Assembly: GCA_943788505.1 (NCBI GenBank)
Contig: CALSQR010000002.1
Coordinates: 1,067,213-1,131,212, forward strand
Source: an uncultured bacterium
GTDB lineage: Bacteria; Bacteroidota; Rhodothermia; Rhodothermales; UBA10348
Direction of reading: 5' to 3'
Length of the DNA stretch: 64,000 nucleotides
The notes beneath the pieces are model-generated. The model worked only from the letters and a program-made list of their open reading frames with translations. It was not told the DNA's origin and made no database searches. The position numbers and the translations under genes are program-made. Positions 18,037 through 26,623 of the stretch are shown in pieces; positions within the stretch are counted from its first letter, which is position 1, and the number at the start of each line of letters is the position of its first letter.

Positions 18037-18726
18037 TCAGTTACCGAGGGCCCCGAAATACACCACAATAAGCGGCGTGCCAAAGCGCCGGCTTGGCGCC
18101 TTGATGGAGGCTTCAAGAAGGGCAATCTCCTCGTTGTATATGGAAGCGCGGTAACCAAACCGCACACCGTAGCTGGAGTCGTTTATATCGCCGAATCGAG
18201 CGCCCACTGAAAAGGAGAGCGAGACGCCTGTCCTGAAGTGGCCGCCGGGAAGACCACTCAGAACATCGTGGGTTTTTTCACCCTCATCAAGCAGGCCGTT
18301 TTCGTTATCGTCGTCAAAATAGGGATATAACCACCCCACGAGCGGTCCGGCTGAAAAGGATAGAAATGGACGGAAATTATCCTCGATTTTAGAACGAAAA
18401 ACACGGCGCTCCAAACCAACCTGAAGCGGCATTTCTAGAAGATAATTGGCCTTGTTTGGGACGTCCCGGTGTCCAAAACGGTCAAAAAAAGCTACTTCCC
18501 GCTCATCTTTGACGGCACCAAGATCGACCCCAAGCCTCAAGGACCAGTCCTGTCCTAGGTTTCGGGCTATAAACGCCCCTGCCCCAAATCCGCTATTTGA
18601 AAGAAAGATCTCAAGCCCTCGACCATGAAAGACGTGGAGGCTATCAGTTGGCTCCTGAGCGCTCGACGCAGTAGTTGGCGAGGCCAAAAGGATGAGAAAG
18701 ATGATATGGGGTAAGAAGTAGCGCAT
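18037..18726 (-). CDS. Putative outer-membrane beta-barrel protein
   Basis: 229 residues with a signal peptide (about 1-22, ending SSAQ). The body has alternating strands (DWSLRLGVDLGAV, FRTGVSLSFSVGARFGD, YGVRFGYRASIY) separated by short turns and an acidic DDDNENGLLDEGE loop, the pattern of a porin-like or OmpA-like eight- to ten-strand barrel. Divergent from the LolC/E-type permease. No specific family recognised. Confidence 0.6.
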   Translation of the reverse strand: MRYFLPHIIFLILLASPTTASSAQEPTDSLHVFHGRGLEIFLSNSGFGAGAFIARNLGQDWSLRLGVDLGAVKDEREVAFFDRFGHRDVPNKANYLLEMPLQVGLERRVFRSKIEDNFRPFLSFSAGPLVGWLYPYFDDDNENGLLDEGEKTHDVLSGLPGGHFRTGVSLSFSVGARFGDINDSSYGVRFGYRASIYNEEIALLEASIKAPSRRFGTPLIVVYFGALGN

Positions 18727-18764
18727 GTTGGATCTCGTTCCGGCAAAACCGAATTCCGACTCGT

Positions 18765-20102
18765 TTGTTCACCCTTGGAACACGGGGCACTACCCTGCGC
18801 ATTCCGTCATCCGCACTCAAACTCACTGAGAAACCTCTGGACTACCGCTTCCTCATAGCCCGCCGATATCTCTCAGGCCGACGAAGCGTATCTCTCGTTT
18901 CCCGCATCACCTCCATATCCGTAGTAGGTGTGGCCCTCGGTGTAGCAGCGCTGATAGTCGTGCTATCTGTCCTTAACGGTTTTTTTGACTTCGTTAGAGA
19001 CATGCTCGTTTCCTACGACCCACACATTAGGATTGTCTCGGTGGAAGAGAAGGGATTTGAAAACCAAGACTCACTACTGGTGCTAGCAATGCAGCACCCA
19101 GAAGTGGTTTCTGCAACGGCCTATGTTGAGGGCAAGGCCATGCTGCTTCATGACGGCTCTGGAAATATTAACAAGGTTGTGATTGTTCGTGGTGTAGACC
19201 CTGAAGCCCTCTCTGGGGATAATGGCGTGGTAGCTGGCACGACGTATGGAGCGTTTGACCTTGCAAGGCAGGACGGTCGCCCAGGAATTGTTTTGGGCAG
19301 GCGCCTCGGTGAGCGGCTTTTGTTGGCGCCGTCTAGCGATGTTATCCCCGCCAGCCGAGTGGCCCTATTGTCTGCTCCCGCCATGGAACGGATGTATACC
19401 AGCGTATTGTCAAGCTCACCGATTAGGCAGTTTGAGGTCCGGGGTTTATTTCAGTTAGAATCAGTCTTCGATGAAAGCCACGTTTTTGTAGGCATTGAGG
19501 AGGCCCAACAGCTTTTTCGAATGGGAGATCGAATATCAGGCATTGATGTCCGCCTTACCGACCTTAACAAAGCCGACGAGGTCAAGGGTTGGCTGGATGA
19601 ACGAATCGATCAGGAAAGATTCGAAATAGTAACCTGGTATGACCTGCAGCGCTCTCTTTACGACGTTATGCGCCTCGAGAAATTTGGTGCATCCATCGTA
19701 TTGTTGCTGATTGTCGTGGTAGCAGCATTCAATATCGTGGGGTCTTTAACCATGATTGTGATAGAGAAACGACAGGACGTAGGAGCGTTGCGCGCTATGG
19801 GCGTCAGCAGGCGAAACATTCGGCGTATTTTCCTGAACGAAGGCATTTTGATCGGCGCCGTTGGGGCGGGGGCGGGAGTAACGCTTGGCCTGGTTTTGTC
19901 CTGGCTACAGTATCAATTCGGTATTGTTACCCTTCCCGGATCAGAAAACTTCTTGATCGATGCCTACCCAGTGGCCGTGGATATGCTCGACGTATTCCTT
20001 GTCGGAGGAATGGCCATGCTTCTGTGTGTTCTAGCGGCGTGGTATCCGGCTCACCGCGCAGCGGCCATTGTACCTGCCGAAGCGCTTCGGATGGACGGTT
20101 AA
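18765..20102 (+). CDS. LolC/LolE-type ABC transporter permease (lipoprotein release)
   Basis: About 445 residues. N-terminal FLIARRYLSGRRSVSLVSRITSISVVGVALGVAALIVVLSVLNGF is the hallmark of LolC/E; a large periplasmic domain follows (about 70-290), then FtsX-like helices with GSLTMIVIEKRQDVGALRAMGVS and a closing YPAHRAA-IVPAEALR. These permeases with the ATPase LolD extract lipoproteins from the inner membrane. No lolD is adjacent. The start is unresolved: there is no ATG upstream of the first helix; TTG at 18765 or CTG at 18837 (LDYRFLIARRYL) are candidates, the shorter matching the family better. Confidence 0.88.
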   Translation: MFTLGTRGTTLRIPSSALKLTEKPLDYRFLIARRYLSGRRSVSLVSRITSISVVGVALGVAALIVVLSVLNGFFDFVRDMLVSYDPHIRIVSVEEKGFENQDSLLVLAMQHPEVVSATAYVEGKAMLLHDGSGNINKVVIVRGVDPEALSGDNGVVAGTTYGAFDLARQDGRPGIVLGRRLGERLLLAPSSDVIPASRVALLSAPAMERMYTSVLSSSPIRQFEVRGLFQLESVFDESHVFVGIEEAQQLFRMGDRISGIDVRLTDLNKADEVKGWLDERIDQERFEIVTWYDLQRSLYDVMRLEKFGASIVLLLIVVVAAFNIVGSLTMIVIEKRQDVGALRAMGVSRRNIRRIFLNEGILIGAVGAGAGVTLGLVLSWLQYQFGIVTLPGSENFLIDAYPVAVDMLDVFLVGGMAMLLCVLAAWYPAHRAAAIVPAEALRMDG

Positions 20103-20189
20103 CGCCTATTTGGCGTCGCGATTGGTTTGAACCTGCCCGCCTTCACCGAAAATCGGCAGAAAAGAACGCATTTGAGGTTGTGGATAACC

Positions 20190-20221
20190 TTGCAAACTCT
20201 CCATAGACTGACGTATATTTG
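20190..20221 (+). promoter_or_regulatory. Candidate promoter of the rpmB operon
   Basis: TTG at 20190-20192, a 21-base spacer and TATATTTG at 20214-20221 match the Bacteroidota -33/-7 consensus fully. Transcription would start near 20228, about 90 bases before rpmB, and could run through rpmG, the DUF4295 gene and tRNA-Pro to the terminator at 21075-21108. Confidence 0.55.
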
Positions 20222-20315
20222 CGGTTCTGTGCTCGTTATGCGCACAGGCGATTCCAGGCGCGCGATGTTCCACCAACAAAACGCGCCTTTTTACCAACGC
20301 CAGACCCCCCGACTC

Positions 20316-20552
20316 ATGGCGAGAAGAGATGAACTTACGGGCCAGGGCCCTGTAGCAGGAAACCACGTTTCCCACGCGCACAACAAGGCCAAGCGTCGTT
20401 TCGAGGTTAATATCCAGAAGAAACGCTTCTTCATTCCTGAAGAAGATCGCTGGGTTACGCTGAAGGTTTCGGCGAAAACCATCAAAACGATCAACAAGAA
20501 AGGAATTTCTGCCGTGCTGAAAGATGCACGCGCGAAAGGAATCAACGTTTGA
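20316..20552 (+). CDS. rpmB: 50S ribosomal protein L28
   Basis: 78 residues, from ATG at 20316 (MARRDELTGQGPVAGNHVSH); an upstream in-frame opening at 20127 is a non-coding extension. Family features: GNHVSHAHNKAKRRFEVNIQ, then RWVTLKVSAKTIKTINKKG. L28 sits on the large subunit near the L1 stalk base and helps late assembly. First gene of rpmB-rpmG-DUF4295, the standard Bacteroidota order. Confidence 0.97.
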   Translation: MARRDELTGQGPVAGNHVSHAHNKAKRRFEVNIQKKRFFIPEEDRWVTLKVSAKTIKTINKKGISAVLKDARAKGINV

Positions 20553-20569
20553 CCGACAGGTAACCGACC

Positions 20570-20740
20570 ATGGCCAAAGGAAAAGATGTACGTACGAAGG
20601 TAATCCTGGATTGCACAGAAGCTCCAGGTACCTCCCGCTATTCGACGATGAAAAACCGTCGCAATACGCCTGACCGTATGGAGCTGAAGAAGTACAATTC
20701 AGTCCTTCGTAAGCACACCATTCACAAAGAGACCAAGTAG
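20570..20740 (+). CDS. rpmG: 50S ribosomal protein L33
   Basis: 56 residues starting [18 protein letters not shown] and ending [16 protein letters not shown]. The pattern [20 protein letters not shown] is typical of L33. Only one Cys is present, so this is the zinc-free type. It lies 17 bases after rpmB. Confidence 0.96.
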   Translation: MAKGKDVRTKVILDCTEAPGTSRYSTMKNRRNTPDRMELKKYNSVLRKHTIHKETK

Positions 20741-20790
20741 TCTCTTCGTCGGCCCACTAGGCCGATGACACCAGTTGACAGCAACGAAAA

Positions 20791-20964
20791 ATGGCAAAGA
20801 AACAATCATTCGGCGACAAGGTCCTAGCACAGAAGCGGGACGCGAAAAAGATGGCCAAGGTCGTCATCGCTGAGAAAAAGCCAAACGGCAGCTATAGCTA
20901 CCGTCACAAAATGGTTCACTTGGATAACCTGCAGTCAGAATTGGCTGCAGCCAAGAACCAGTAG
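20791..20964 (+). CDS. DUF4295-like small basic protein
   Basis: 57 residues, strongly basic: MAKKQSFGDKVLAQKRDAKKMAK at the start and KPNGSYSYRHKMVHLDN in the middle. In Bacteroidota a small basic DUF4295 protein follows rpmG as here and is thought to be ribosome-associated, though its role is not established. tRNA-Pro begins 28 bases after its stop. Confidence 0.8.
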   Translation: MAKKQSFGDKVLAQKRDAKKMAKVVIAEKKPNGSYSYRHKMVHLDNLQSELAAAKNQ

Positions 20965-20992
20965 GTCTCCGGCGGGCAATTGTCCGCCAGTT

Positions 20993-21070
20993 CGGGGTGT
21001 AGCGCAGCCCGGTTAGCGCATCTGCTTTGGGAGCAGAGGGTCGCAGGTTCGAATCCTGCCACCCCGACCA
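20993..21070 (+). tRNA. tRNA-Pro (TGG)
   Basis: Full cloverleaf: acceptor CGGGGTG pairs with CACCCCG, anticodon loop CTTTGGGA with TGG, T arm GGTTCGAATCC. The terminal CCA is encoded. It probably belongs to the rpmB transcript. Confidence 0.97.
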
Positions 21071-21074
21071 AAAG

Positions 21075-21108
21075 TCGGCTCGTCCTTGCCGGACGAGCCG
21101 ATTTTTTT
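21075..21108 (+). terminator. Rho-independent terminator after tRNA-Pro
   Basis: An 11-bp perfect stem (TCGGCTCGTCC / GGACGAGCCGA) with a 5-base loop is followed by seven T. It closes the rpmB-to-tRNA-Pro unit. Confidence 0.9.
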
Positions 21109-21200
21109 CACCGTCGCGTTAGATTGACGTCAACTAGTAATCTATCGTCGAACGGAATGATTGCCGAAAGCTATATTTCGGCGTGTTCATTGTATCCGCT

Positions 21201-21274
21201 GCGCCCGTAGCTCAACCGGATAGAGCAGCGCACTTCTAATGCGCAGGTTGCAGGTTCGAGTCCTGCCGGGCGTA
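21201..21274 (+). tRNA. tRNA-Arg (TCT)
   Basis: Acceptor GCGCCCG pairs with CGGGCGT (one G-T pair), D arm GCTCAACCGGATAGAGC, anticodon loop CTTCTAA with TCT, T arm GGTTCGAGTCC. CCA not encoded. A GCCGAAA/TTTCGGC hairpin lies at 21163-21182 just upstream. Confidence 0.95.
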
Positions 21275-21363
21275 CTAGTTTTAGTGTATGCCCGGGTATG
21301 TCCACAGGGTCAGCAACCTCAATCGAAGTAAGGAAGCTGCAAAAGGGTGCACTGAAAAAAACT

Positions 21364-21434
21364 GGTGACGTGGCCGAGTGGCTAGGCAAGGGTCTGCAAA
21401 ACCCTGTACGGCGGTTCGAATCCGCCCGTCACCT
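21364..21434 (+). tRNA. tRNA-Cys (GCA), island attachment site
   Basis: 71 bases: acceptor GGTGACG / CGTCACC, anticodon loop CTGCAAA with GCA, T arm CGGTTCGAATCCG. From 21383 to its 3' end the gene is part of a 57-bp sequence repeated at 32456-32512, so an integrated element borders the tRNA and has kept it intact at the left junction. Confidence 0.95.
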
Positions 21435-21439
21435 CATAA
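21383..21439 (+). repeat. attL: left 57-bp direct repeat in tRNA-Cys
   Basis: Starts in the D arm of tRNA-Cys (TAGGCAAGG) and runs five bases past its 3' end (ACCTCATAA). Identical over 57 bases to 32456-32512. The downstream bases differ at once (GGACTG against AGCTTC). Confidence 0.92.
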
Positions 21440-21463
21440 GGACTGTATGGCAATAGCCATTAC

Positions 21464-21522
21464 GTCCATTTAAAACAGCCTCTTACAGCCAAAAGCTGTA
21501 AGGGGCTTTTTTTTAAACGGAC
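21464..21522 (+). terminator. Nested hairpin/terminator just inside attL
   Basis: Outer stem GTCC-TTTAAAA / TTTTAAA-GGAC encloses an inner stem CTTACAGC / GCTGTAAG extended by GCCT/GGGGC and followed by eight T. It can end tRNA-Cys transcription in place of the terminator displaced to the right border. A diverged copy with compensating base changes lies at 32690-32746. Confidence 0.7.
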
Positions 21523-21537
21523 CTCGGCCACGTCTGG

Positions 21538-21564
21538 CTTTGACGGAAAACTACCGTCAAAACT
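21538..21564. repeat. 27-bp hairpin repeat near the left island end
   Basis: Contains TTTGACGG / CCGTCAAA as an inverted pair with a 7-base loop. The same 27 bases recur exactly at 32347-32373 near the right end, and a diverged form (ACAGC/GCTGT) at 32768-32782. Placement at both ends suggests recombinase arm-type binding sites; not proven. Confidence 0.6.
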
Positions 21565-21600
21565 GGTGACAGTAGAAGATGCGCGCATCCAAGAGAAAAG

Positions 21601-22764
21601 ATGCCCAGTCTTTACAAACGTGGCGACACGTACTACGCAGGATTCTACAAGGCTGACCGTTACCCACAGAAAAAGCAGGTGTCACTTAAGGTTGCCAGCA
21701 GGAAGGCAGCCGAGAAGAAGTACGCCAAGCTCATACGGCGCTATCACGAAGGCCAGTACGATCCTTGGACTCCAACGGGTCGCAAGAAAACATCAACGCT
21801 TGGAAGCGCAGCCACAGCCTTTATCCAGACGCGTAGGAATCTGTCCAAGCAGTCTGTAGCCAAGTACCGATCAGTCCTTGGTCAGTTGGTCCGACATGCT
21901 GGTAGGAAGACGGCTCTTGATCTTCTTACCACAGCGAAGGTGCAGGCCTTCATTGACGCGTCTGATCGTCGCGCCATCACTAAGCGCACTTATAGCACCA
22001 CGCTATCCCCGTTCTTCAACTGGGCCGTCGCAGAAGGGCTGATAGAAAAGAACCCAGTCAAAGGCGTACGCCTTCCACGCGTGCCCGAGAAGACGCCTAA
22101 GACGTTCTCCAGCGAGCAGATAGATCTCCTGCTCCAGACGATTACAGAGGCAGAGAGGCACTGTAACGGCCGTCAGAAGGGAAGCTGGAAGTGGCTTGTA
22201 CCAGCCATCAAACTATCCCTTTTACTGGGCCTTCGTGTGGCCGAGCTGGCGCAGCTGCGCTGGGAGGATATTGATGAAGGGCGTGGTCTTGTCACGATCG
22301 GGGGGCGAGAGTCGTTCAAGACCAAGAATGGTAAGCGCCGCATTTTGCCACTGACGGAAGCTGCGCGTGATGTGCTTCTACAGGCAAGCAATCCTTCCCT
22401 GTACGTGATCACCAGTTCCTCCGGCGAAGCGGTTAGCCCACTGTATCTGTCGCGCCGATTCAAAGATGCATGTAGGCTGGCGGGACTTCCTGAGCACCTG
22501 ACGTTCCGGGGAAAAGAGATGGCAAATACTTGGATCAAAGACGCAGTCTTCCACATGGCTCTCAAGGCCATTGAGGCGAAGCTGGAAGGAGATCACGCGA
22601 GGGTTGATAGCCTCTGCACCATGATGGATATTCATACTTGGCAGTCAGGAGCTAAAGATGCGCTGGTCAAACTGCTGCGTCTTCCCCTGAGACCGGTGAG
22701 GGAATACCACCTGCTATTCGGGATGCTTGAGGAGGAAATGCGAGACAAGGGCAATCCTAACTAG
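21601..22764 (+). CDS. int: Tyrosine recombinase/integrase of the island, with atypical C-terminus
   Basis: 387 residues. N-terminal beta segment with GDTYYAGFY and many Lys/Arg, SAM-like core-binding domain at about 75-160, then the catalytic fold with LGLRVAELAQLRWEDI (first catalytic Arg) and FKTKNGKRRILPL (Lys). After RRFKDACRLAGLPEHLTF, where relatives have HxLRHT, LGH and a catalytic Tyr, the sequence instead runs RGKEMANTW... and ends LRPVREYHLLFGMLEEEM; the His-x-x-Arg and LGH signatures are not seen. The odd tail recurs in the relic at 32101-32232, so it is a lineage feature, not a sequencing slip. It reads away from the tRNA into the island. Activity uncertain. Confidence 0.8.
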   Translation: MPSLYKRGDTYYAGFYKADRYPQKKQVSLKVASRKAAEKKYAKLIRRYHEGQYDPWTPTGRKKTSTLGSAATAFIQTRRNLSKQSVAKYRSVLGQLVRHAGRKTALDLLTTAKVQAFIDASDRRAITKRTYSTTLSPFFNWAVAEGLIEKNPVKGVRLPRVPEKTPKTFSSEQIDLLLQTITEAERHCNGRQKGSWKWLVPAIKLSLLLGLRVAELAQLRWEDIDEGRGLVTIGGRESFKTKNGKRRILPLTEAARDVLLQASNPSLYVITSSSGEAVSPLYLSRRFKDACRLAGLPEHLTFRGKEMANTWIKDAVFHMALKAIEAKLEGDHARVDSLCTMMDIHTWQSGAKDALVKLLRLPLRPVREYHLLFGMLEEEMRDKGNPN

Positions 22765-22858
22765 CCCAAGGGTCCATGCTGTGCTTCACCATTTTTGGAT
22801 TCCTATCGGCCCAATGCTTACTTAAAGACACGAGTGACTACCTAATACTATTCTGACT

Positions 22859-25003
22859 ATGAAATTTGCCGCCTCTTTTCTTGTGTTCCTTCTTCTAACT
22901 GCAGGCACCAGTCTTTCTCAGGTTTTGTCTTCGGGAGACATTGCCCTGATAGGTGCGAATGCAGTCAACCCTGATGAGTTTGCCTTTGTGGCTCTAGTGG
23001 ATATCCCTCAGGGGACAGAAATTGGATTTGTGGATCATGGCTGGCTTGCCTCTGGATCGTTTCGCACAAACGAAGATGAACTGTTCTATACAGCTAGTTC
23101 CACGATTCCCATGGGTACGGTCGTGGCCATTGACACTGATGGTGGAGCTCCACGCTTTGCTCAAGCAGGTGATCAAGTCATTGCGTTTCAGGGCACAGTA
23201 GAATCACCGTCGTTCTTGTATGCCTTGAATTTCGAAGGCGATGGGGTTTGGCAAGAAGACGCTACTAGTTCGAACACTTCAGCTCTGCCGTCGGGACTTG
23301 TAAATGGATTCACCGCTGTCGCTGTAAGTGCGTGCAGTGACAACAACCACAAGTACAATGGACCAACTTCCGGAACCAAATCTGAGCTACTAGGGCACAT
23401 TGGAGACAAGTTAAACTGGACCTGTTCTAGCAGTAGACAAACATTCCTTTCTTCCTTTAGTGTCATCGGCGGTGGAAGCAACTCCTTTCCAGAGTTCACT
23501 AATCCTATCCTCACAGCAAACGTTGATTCTGGAGAGCTACTGCAGATTGATTACGACGCAACTGATTCGGATCAGGACGACTTGACGTTTAGCGGTATCG
23601 GTCTTCCGAGTGGCTCAAGCATCTCGCCTGACACTGGGATTCTATCTTGGACCCCAACCGAAGAACAGGTTGGATCTAATACGTTTACTATCTCTGTGTC
23701 TGATGGCACAGATACCGCTTCAATCTCTGTTACAGTCTCCGTTACCTCAATTATTGATGCCAAAACCCCATCTTTTGTTGTCGTTCCTGCTGATACGCTT
23801 GTAGCTGCAAATACCTCACTTTCAATTCCTTTTGATGTTGATGACCCTGATGGTCTACCAATCGCATCCTACTCGGTAAACCCATCCAGCTTGGGCGCTT
23901 CGGTTGACAACTCAACGTTTAGTTGGGTCTCCAGCAATGTCCCCAACGTTTACAGCTTTACAATTACTGCCACTGATGCCGACGGGCTTTCTGTGAGCCA
24001 CGAGCTGTTTATCGGGGTATCTGGCGTCCTGTTTGAAGGTGAGACCAGTACGACGCTTCTGGCGAGCCTGCAAGGAGCGTACAGCCCTTCACAAACCTTA
24101 GGGTACGACACGGCAAGAGACACCATGTACTCCAAGATCGATTTAGATCTTGATGGGTTTGTGAGAGGCATTTACACTGGTTTTTCCGTCGAGTACACAG
24201 GAGGAGATCCAAGTACAGCAATGTTCAACAATGGGATCAATGCTGAGCATTCATGGCCGCAATCAATGGGCGCAAGTTCGGAGCCGCAAAGAAGTGACTT
24301 ACACTCTCTCTTCCCTGCTAAAGACAACGTCAACTCGACGCGAAACAACCACCCCTATGCAGAGATTCCCGACAGCGATACCCAAACGTGGTTTGTTGGC
24401 TCTACCTCTCAGAGTACTATCCCGCTGATTGACGTGGACGCTTATAGCGAGTTCGCCTCGGGGAGATTTGAGCCACGCGAATCAGTAAAAGGAGATATTG
24501 CTAGAGCCGTGTTCTACTTCAACACGATCTATTCTACAGAAGCCAGTCAAAGCTTTTTTGATCTCCAGTCAGCAACCCTAGGAAGTTGGGAGTCGCTTGA
24601 TGTCGTATCAGGAAAAGAAATCCGCCGTTCTGGGAAGATCCGCAAGTATCAAGGAAACCTGAACCCATTTTTGCTTGACAGCTCACTTGATGATCGTCTC
24701 TTTGGCACCGCTACATCGATACAGGACGAGGAGATTCCAACGGTGTTTAGTATCGATTCCGTTTACCCAAATCCAGTAGTTGGATCGAGCGAAGTGAACA
24801 TTATGCTCCGATCAGGTCAGGCGGCGAAGGTTGAGATCTCTCTGGTTGACGTTCTGGGAAGAACTGTTGTCAAACATTCTGTTCCTCTTACAAGCCCCAA
24901 TGAGACTATTTCATTCGATCTGAGCAACGTCTCACGAGGCACATATTACATCAGGATTGCGACTGCGAATAATGTGGATTACAAGTCAATCACTGTTCTG
25001 TAA
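22859..25003 (+). CDS. Secreted endonuclease I with Ig-like domains and T9SS sorting domain
   Basis: 714 residues; signal peptide 1-20 (SLSQ). Residues ~25-200 are a lamin-tail-like beta domain. Two Ig/cadherin-like repeats follow (about 215-400) with LSWTPTEEQVGSNTFTISVSDG. The nuclease domain (about 400-620) has the NucM/endonuclease I pattern: NAEHSWPQSMG with the catalytic His, DLHSLFPAK, NNHPYAEIP and RFEPRESVKGDIARAVFYF. The C-terminus (FSIDSVYPNPVV... to ITVL) is a T9SS sorting domain. It should cut DNA or RNA outside the cell, for nutrient use or biofilm remodelling. Cargo of the tRNA-Cys island. Confidence 0.9.
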   Translation: MKFAASFLVFLLLTAGTSLSQVLSSGDIALIGANAVNPDEFAFVALVDIPQGTEIGFVDHGWLASGSFRTNEDELFYTASSTIPMGTVVAIDTDGGAPRFAQAGDQVIAFQGTVESPSFLYALNFEGDGVWQEDATSSNTSALPSGLVNGFTAVAVSACSDNNHKYNGPTSGTKSELLGHIGDKLNWTCSSSRQTFLSSFSVIGGGSNSFPEFTNPILTANVDSGELLQIDYDATDSDQDDLTFSGIGLPSGSSISPDTGILSWTPTEEQVGSNTFTISVSDGTDTASISVTVSVTSIIDAKTPSFVVVPADTLVAANTSLSIPFDVDDPDGLPIASYSVNPSSLGASVDNSTFSWVSSNVPNVYSFTITATDADGLSVSHELFIGVSGVLFEGETSTTLLASLQGAYSPSQTLGYDTARDTMYSKIDLDLDGFVRGIYTGFSVEYTGGDPSTAMFNNGINAEHSWPQSMGASSEPQRSDLHSLFPAKDNVNSTRNNHPYAEIPDSDTQTWFVGSTSQSTIPLIDVDAYSEFASGRFEPRESVKGDIARAVFYFNTIYSTEASQSFFDLQSATLGSWESLDVVSGKEIRRSGKIRKYQGNLNPFLLDSSLDDRLFGTATSIQDEEIPTVFSIDSVYPNPVVGSSEVNIMLRSGQAAKVEISLVDVLGRTVVKHSVPLTSPNETISFDLSNVSRGTYYIRIATANNVDYKSITVL

Positions 25004-25258
25004 CCTGGCCCAACTAAGCTCCATCGTATCAAGGGATTTAGGCCTCAATACCATTTCCTTAGGAATGTGATTAAGGGCCAAGAAATGATCGGCAAAACTT
25101 ACGGCAACACCATTTCTGACCTTTCTTAGGCAAGTGACTTCGTTCAGACCAGACAAATCACATTGCTGAAATAGCAGGCGCGTATCAGATGGGGGTCCGC
25201 TTGATTGAAAGTCGGCCTTTTAATAGCTACCATAATGCAACAGACAACGAGAAAATTG
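25004..25258. other. Intergenic, no recognised feature
   Basis: Between the nuclease and the MazG-like gene. No RNA gene, strong hairpin or repeat copy was seen here. Confidence 0.5.
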
Positions 25259-25579
25259 ATGGACATACAAGCTTGGCAAGAGAGGTTGGCATCATTCGCG
25301 TCAGAGCGAGACTGGGATCAGTTTCACTCCCCCAAGAACCTCTCCTCCGCTTTGGTTGTCGAGGCAGCCGAGCTGCTTGAACAGTTCCAGTGGCTCACTC
25401 CTGAGCAGAGCACCTCAGATGTACTATCATCAAAAACCCGAGATGCCGTTCAACAGGAAGTTGCAGATGTTGCGATCTATCTCTTAAGGATCTGCGATGT
25501 GTTGGACATTGATCTTGAGGATGCTATGGCGCGAAAGCTTGCGATTAATGAGCTTAAGCGAAGCAATGTCAGCTCTTAA
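25259..25579 (+). CDS. MazG-like/dCTP pyrophosphatase-type nucleotide pyrophosphohydrolase
   Basis: 106 residues from ATG at 25259 (MDIQAWQERLASFASERDWDQFHSPKNL); the longer frame from 25205 lacks family similarity, and GAGA lies 8 bases before this ATG. Metal motifs: EAAELLEQFQW (E-x2-E) and QQEVADVAIYLLRICD (E-x2-D), as in the all-alpha NTP pyrophosphatases related to DCTPP1. These convert NTPs to NMP and pyrophosphate, often on non-standard nucleotides, in the cytoplasm. In the island it sits between a secreted nuclease and a secreted phosphodiesterase, which suggests clean-up of imported nucleotides. Confidence 0.85.
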   Translation: MDIQAWQERLASFASERDWDQFHSPKNLSSALVVEAAELLEQFQWLTPEQSTSDVLSSKTRDAVQQEVADVAIYLLRICDVLDIDLEDAMARKLAINELKRSNVSS

Positions 25580-25629
25580 TCCCGGCATGTTCTTTTGATA
25601 AACGAGGTAGCACCTTCCTTCACAAGTAC

Positions 25630-26355
25630 ATGAAACCAGCCCATTGGTCGTCCATTCGGACACACACTGTAGAGTTTATCGTCGTTGTTCTGGGAATAAC
25701 GGTTTCGTTTGCCCTAGATGGCTGGCGCCAAGATCGCATCATTTCAGAATTGCACCTGTCTGAGATTCGAAGTCTACTCGAGGATCTTGAGCAGGATCGT
25801 GAACGGCTGTCGGAAGTCTTCGGCATGATTGAGGAGGGCGATAGCAATATGCAGCGGATCATAGGTGATGTGATGGCCTACAGAAGCGGAGCGTTATCCT
25901 ACGATCAATTAGCAGCGACCCTCGAAGATATTGGCACGCCCTATCAGTACGGTACGTTCTACATGAACACGTCCACCTACAAATCGCTAGTAGCAACAGG
26001 CAGGCTGCAGCTGTTTCCCGAGGATATCAATCGCAAACTCAGGGACTACTACGAGTATGTATCAAAGCGGGTTGATGACAATAATGCGATTGTCGACCGC
26101 ATCACACTCGCATACTATAACGAACACCACCCTTGGGTAAATGCCAGTACTTTTCCAGGCATAGGGCTCGAGAGCGGTACAGAAGTAACCGTGAATCCAT
26201 TTTTTATCGACCCCGACGTGCGCAGAAAATACTCTGACATCACGTTCCTGAACTCAAGTCTGGCTCTGGCGGACAGGATTCGTATCCATCGAGGTCAGGT
26301 AATACGATACAACGAGTTACGCGACGAGCTGGCCGCTTTATTGCATGACCTTTGA
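25630..26355 (+). CDS. DUF6090-like single-pass membrane protein
   Basis: 241 residues. N-terminal segment TVEFIVVVLGITVSFALDGWRQDR is a single helix followed by a W-(N/R) motif, as in the Bacteroidota family with GE-ILVV-GI-IA-Q-NNWNE. The rest is mainly helical with charged coiled-coil stretches (LEDLEQDRERLSEVF) and an NTSTYKSLVATGRLQLF segment also typical of that family. Function unknown. Confidence 0.6.
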   Translation: MKPAHWSSIRTHTVEFIVVVLGITVSFALDGWRQDRIISELHLSEIRSLLEDLEQDRERLSEVFGMIEEGDSNMQRIIGDVMAYRSGALSYDQLAATLEDIGTPYQYGTFYMNTSTYKSLVATGRLQLFPEDINRKLRDYYEYVSKRVDDNNAIVDRITLAYYNEHHPWVNASTFPGIGLESGTEVTVNPFFIDPDVRRKYSDITFLNSSLALADRIRIHRGQVIRYNELRDELAALLHDL

Positions 26356-26623
26356 CAAAGACTGGGCGCTGACCGTCGTCTTGGTCAGCTCTATGCGTGA
26401 AAATTGCATGCCCGAGAAGGCATTCTTCCCTGAATTCGTTCTTCCCCAGAACATCATCTATAGCGAACGCAACCCTACGGCGTTGGCATGAAACTGGGAA
26501 ACATTAGTGCGTTAGACCAAGAGCCCATAGGAGCGGGTCTAGCCCCGGAAAATTGGTTGGGGGTAGAGATATGGTAGAAGTACGGGGACGATGTGCAGCG
26601 TTTGGTAGCCCATACAAATAATC

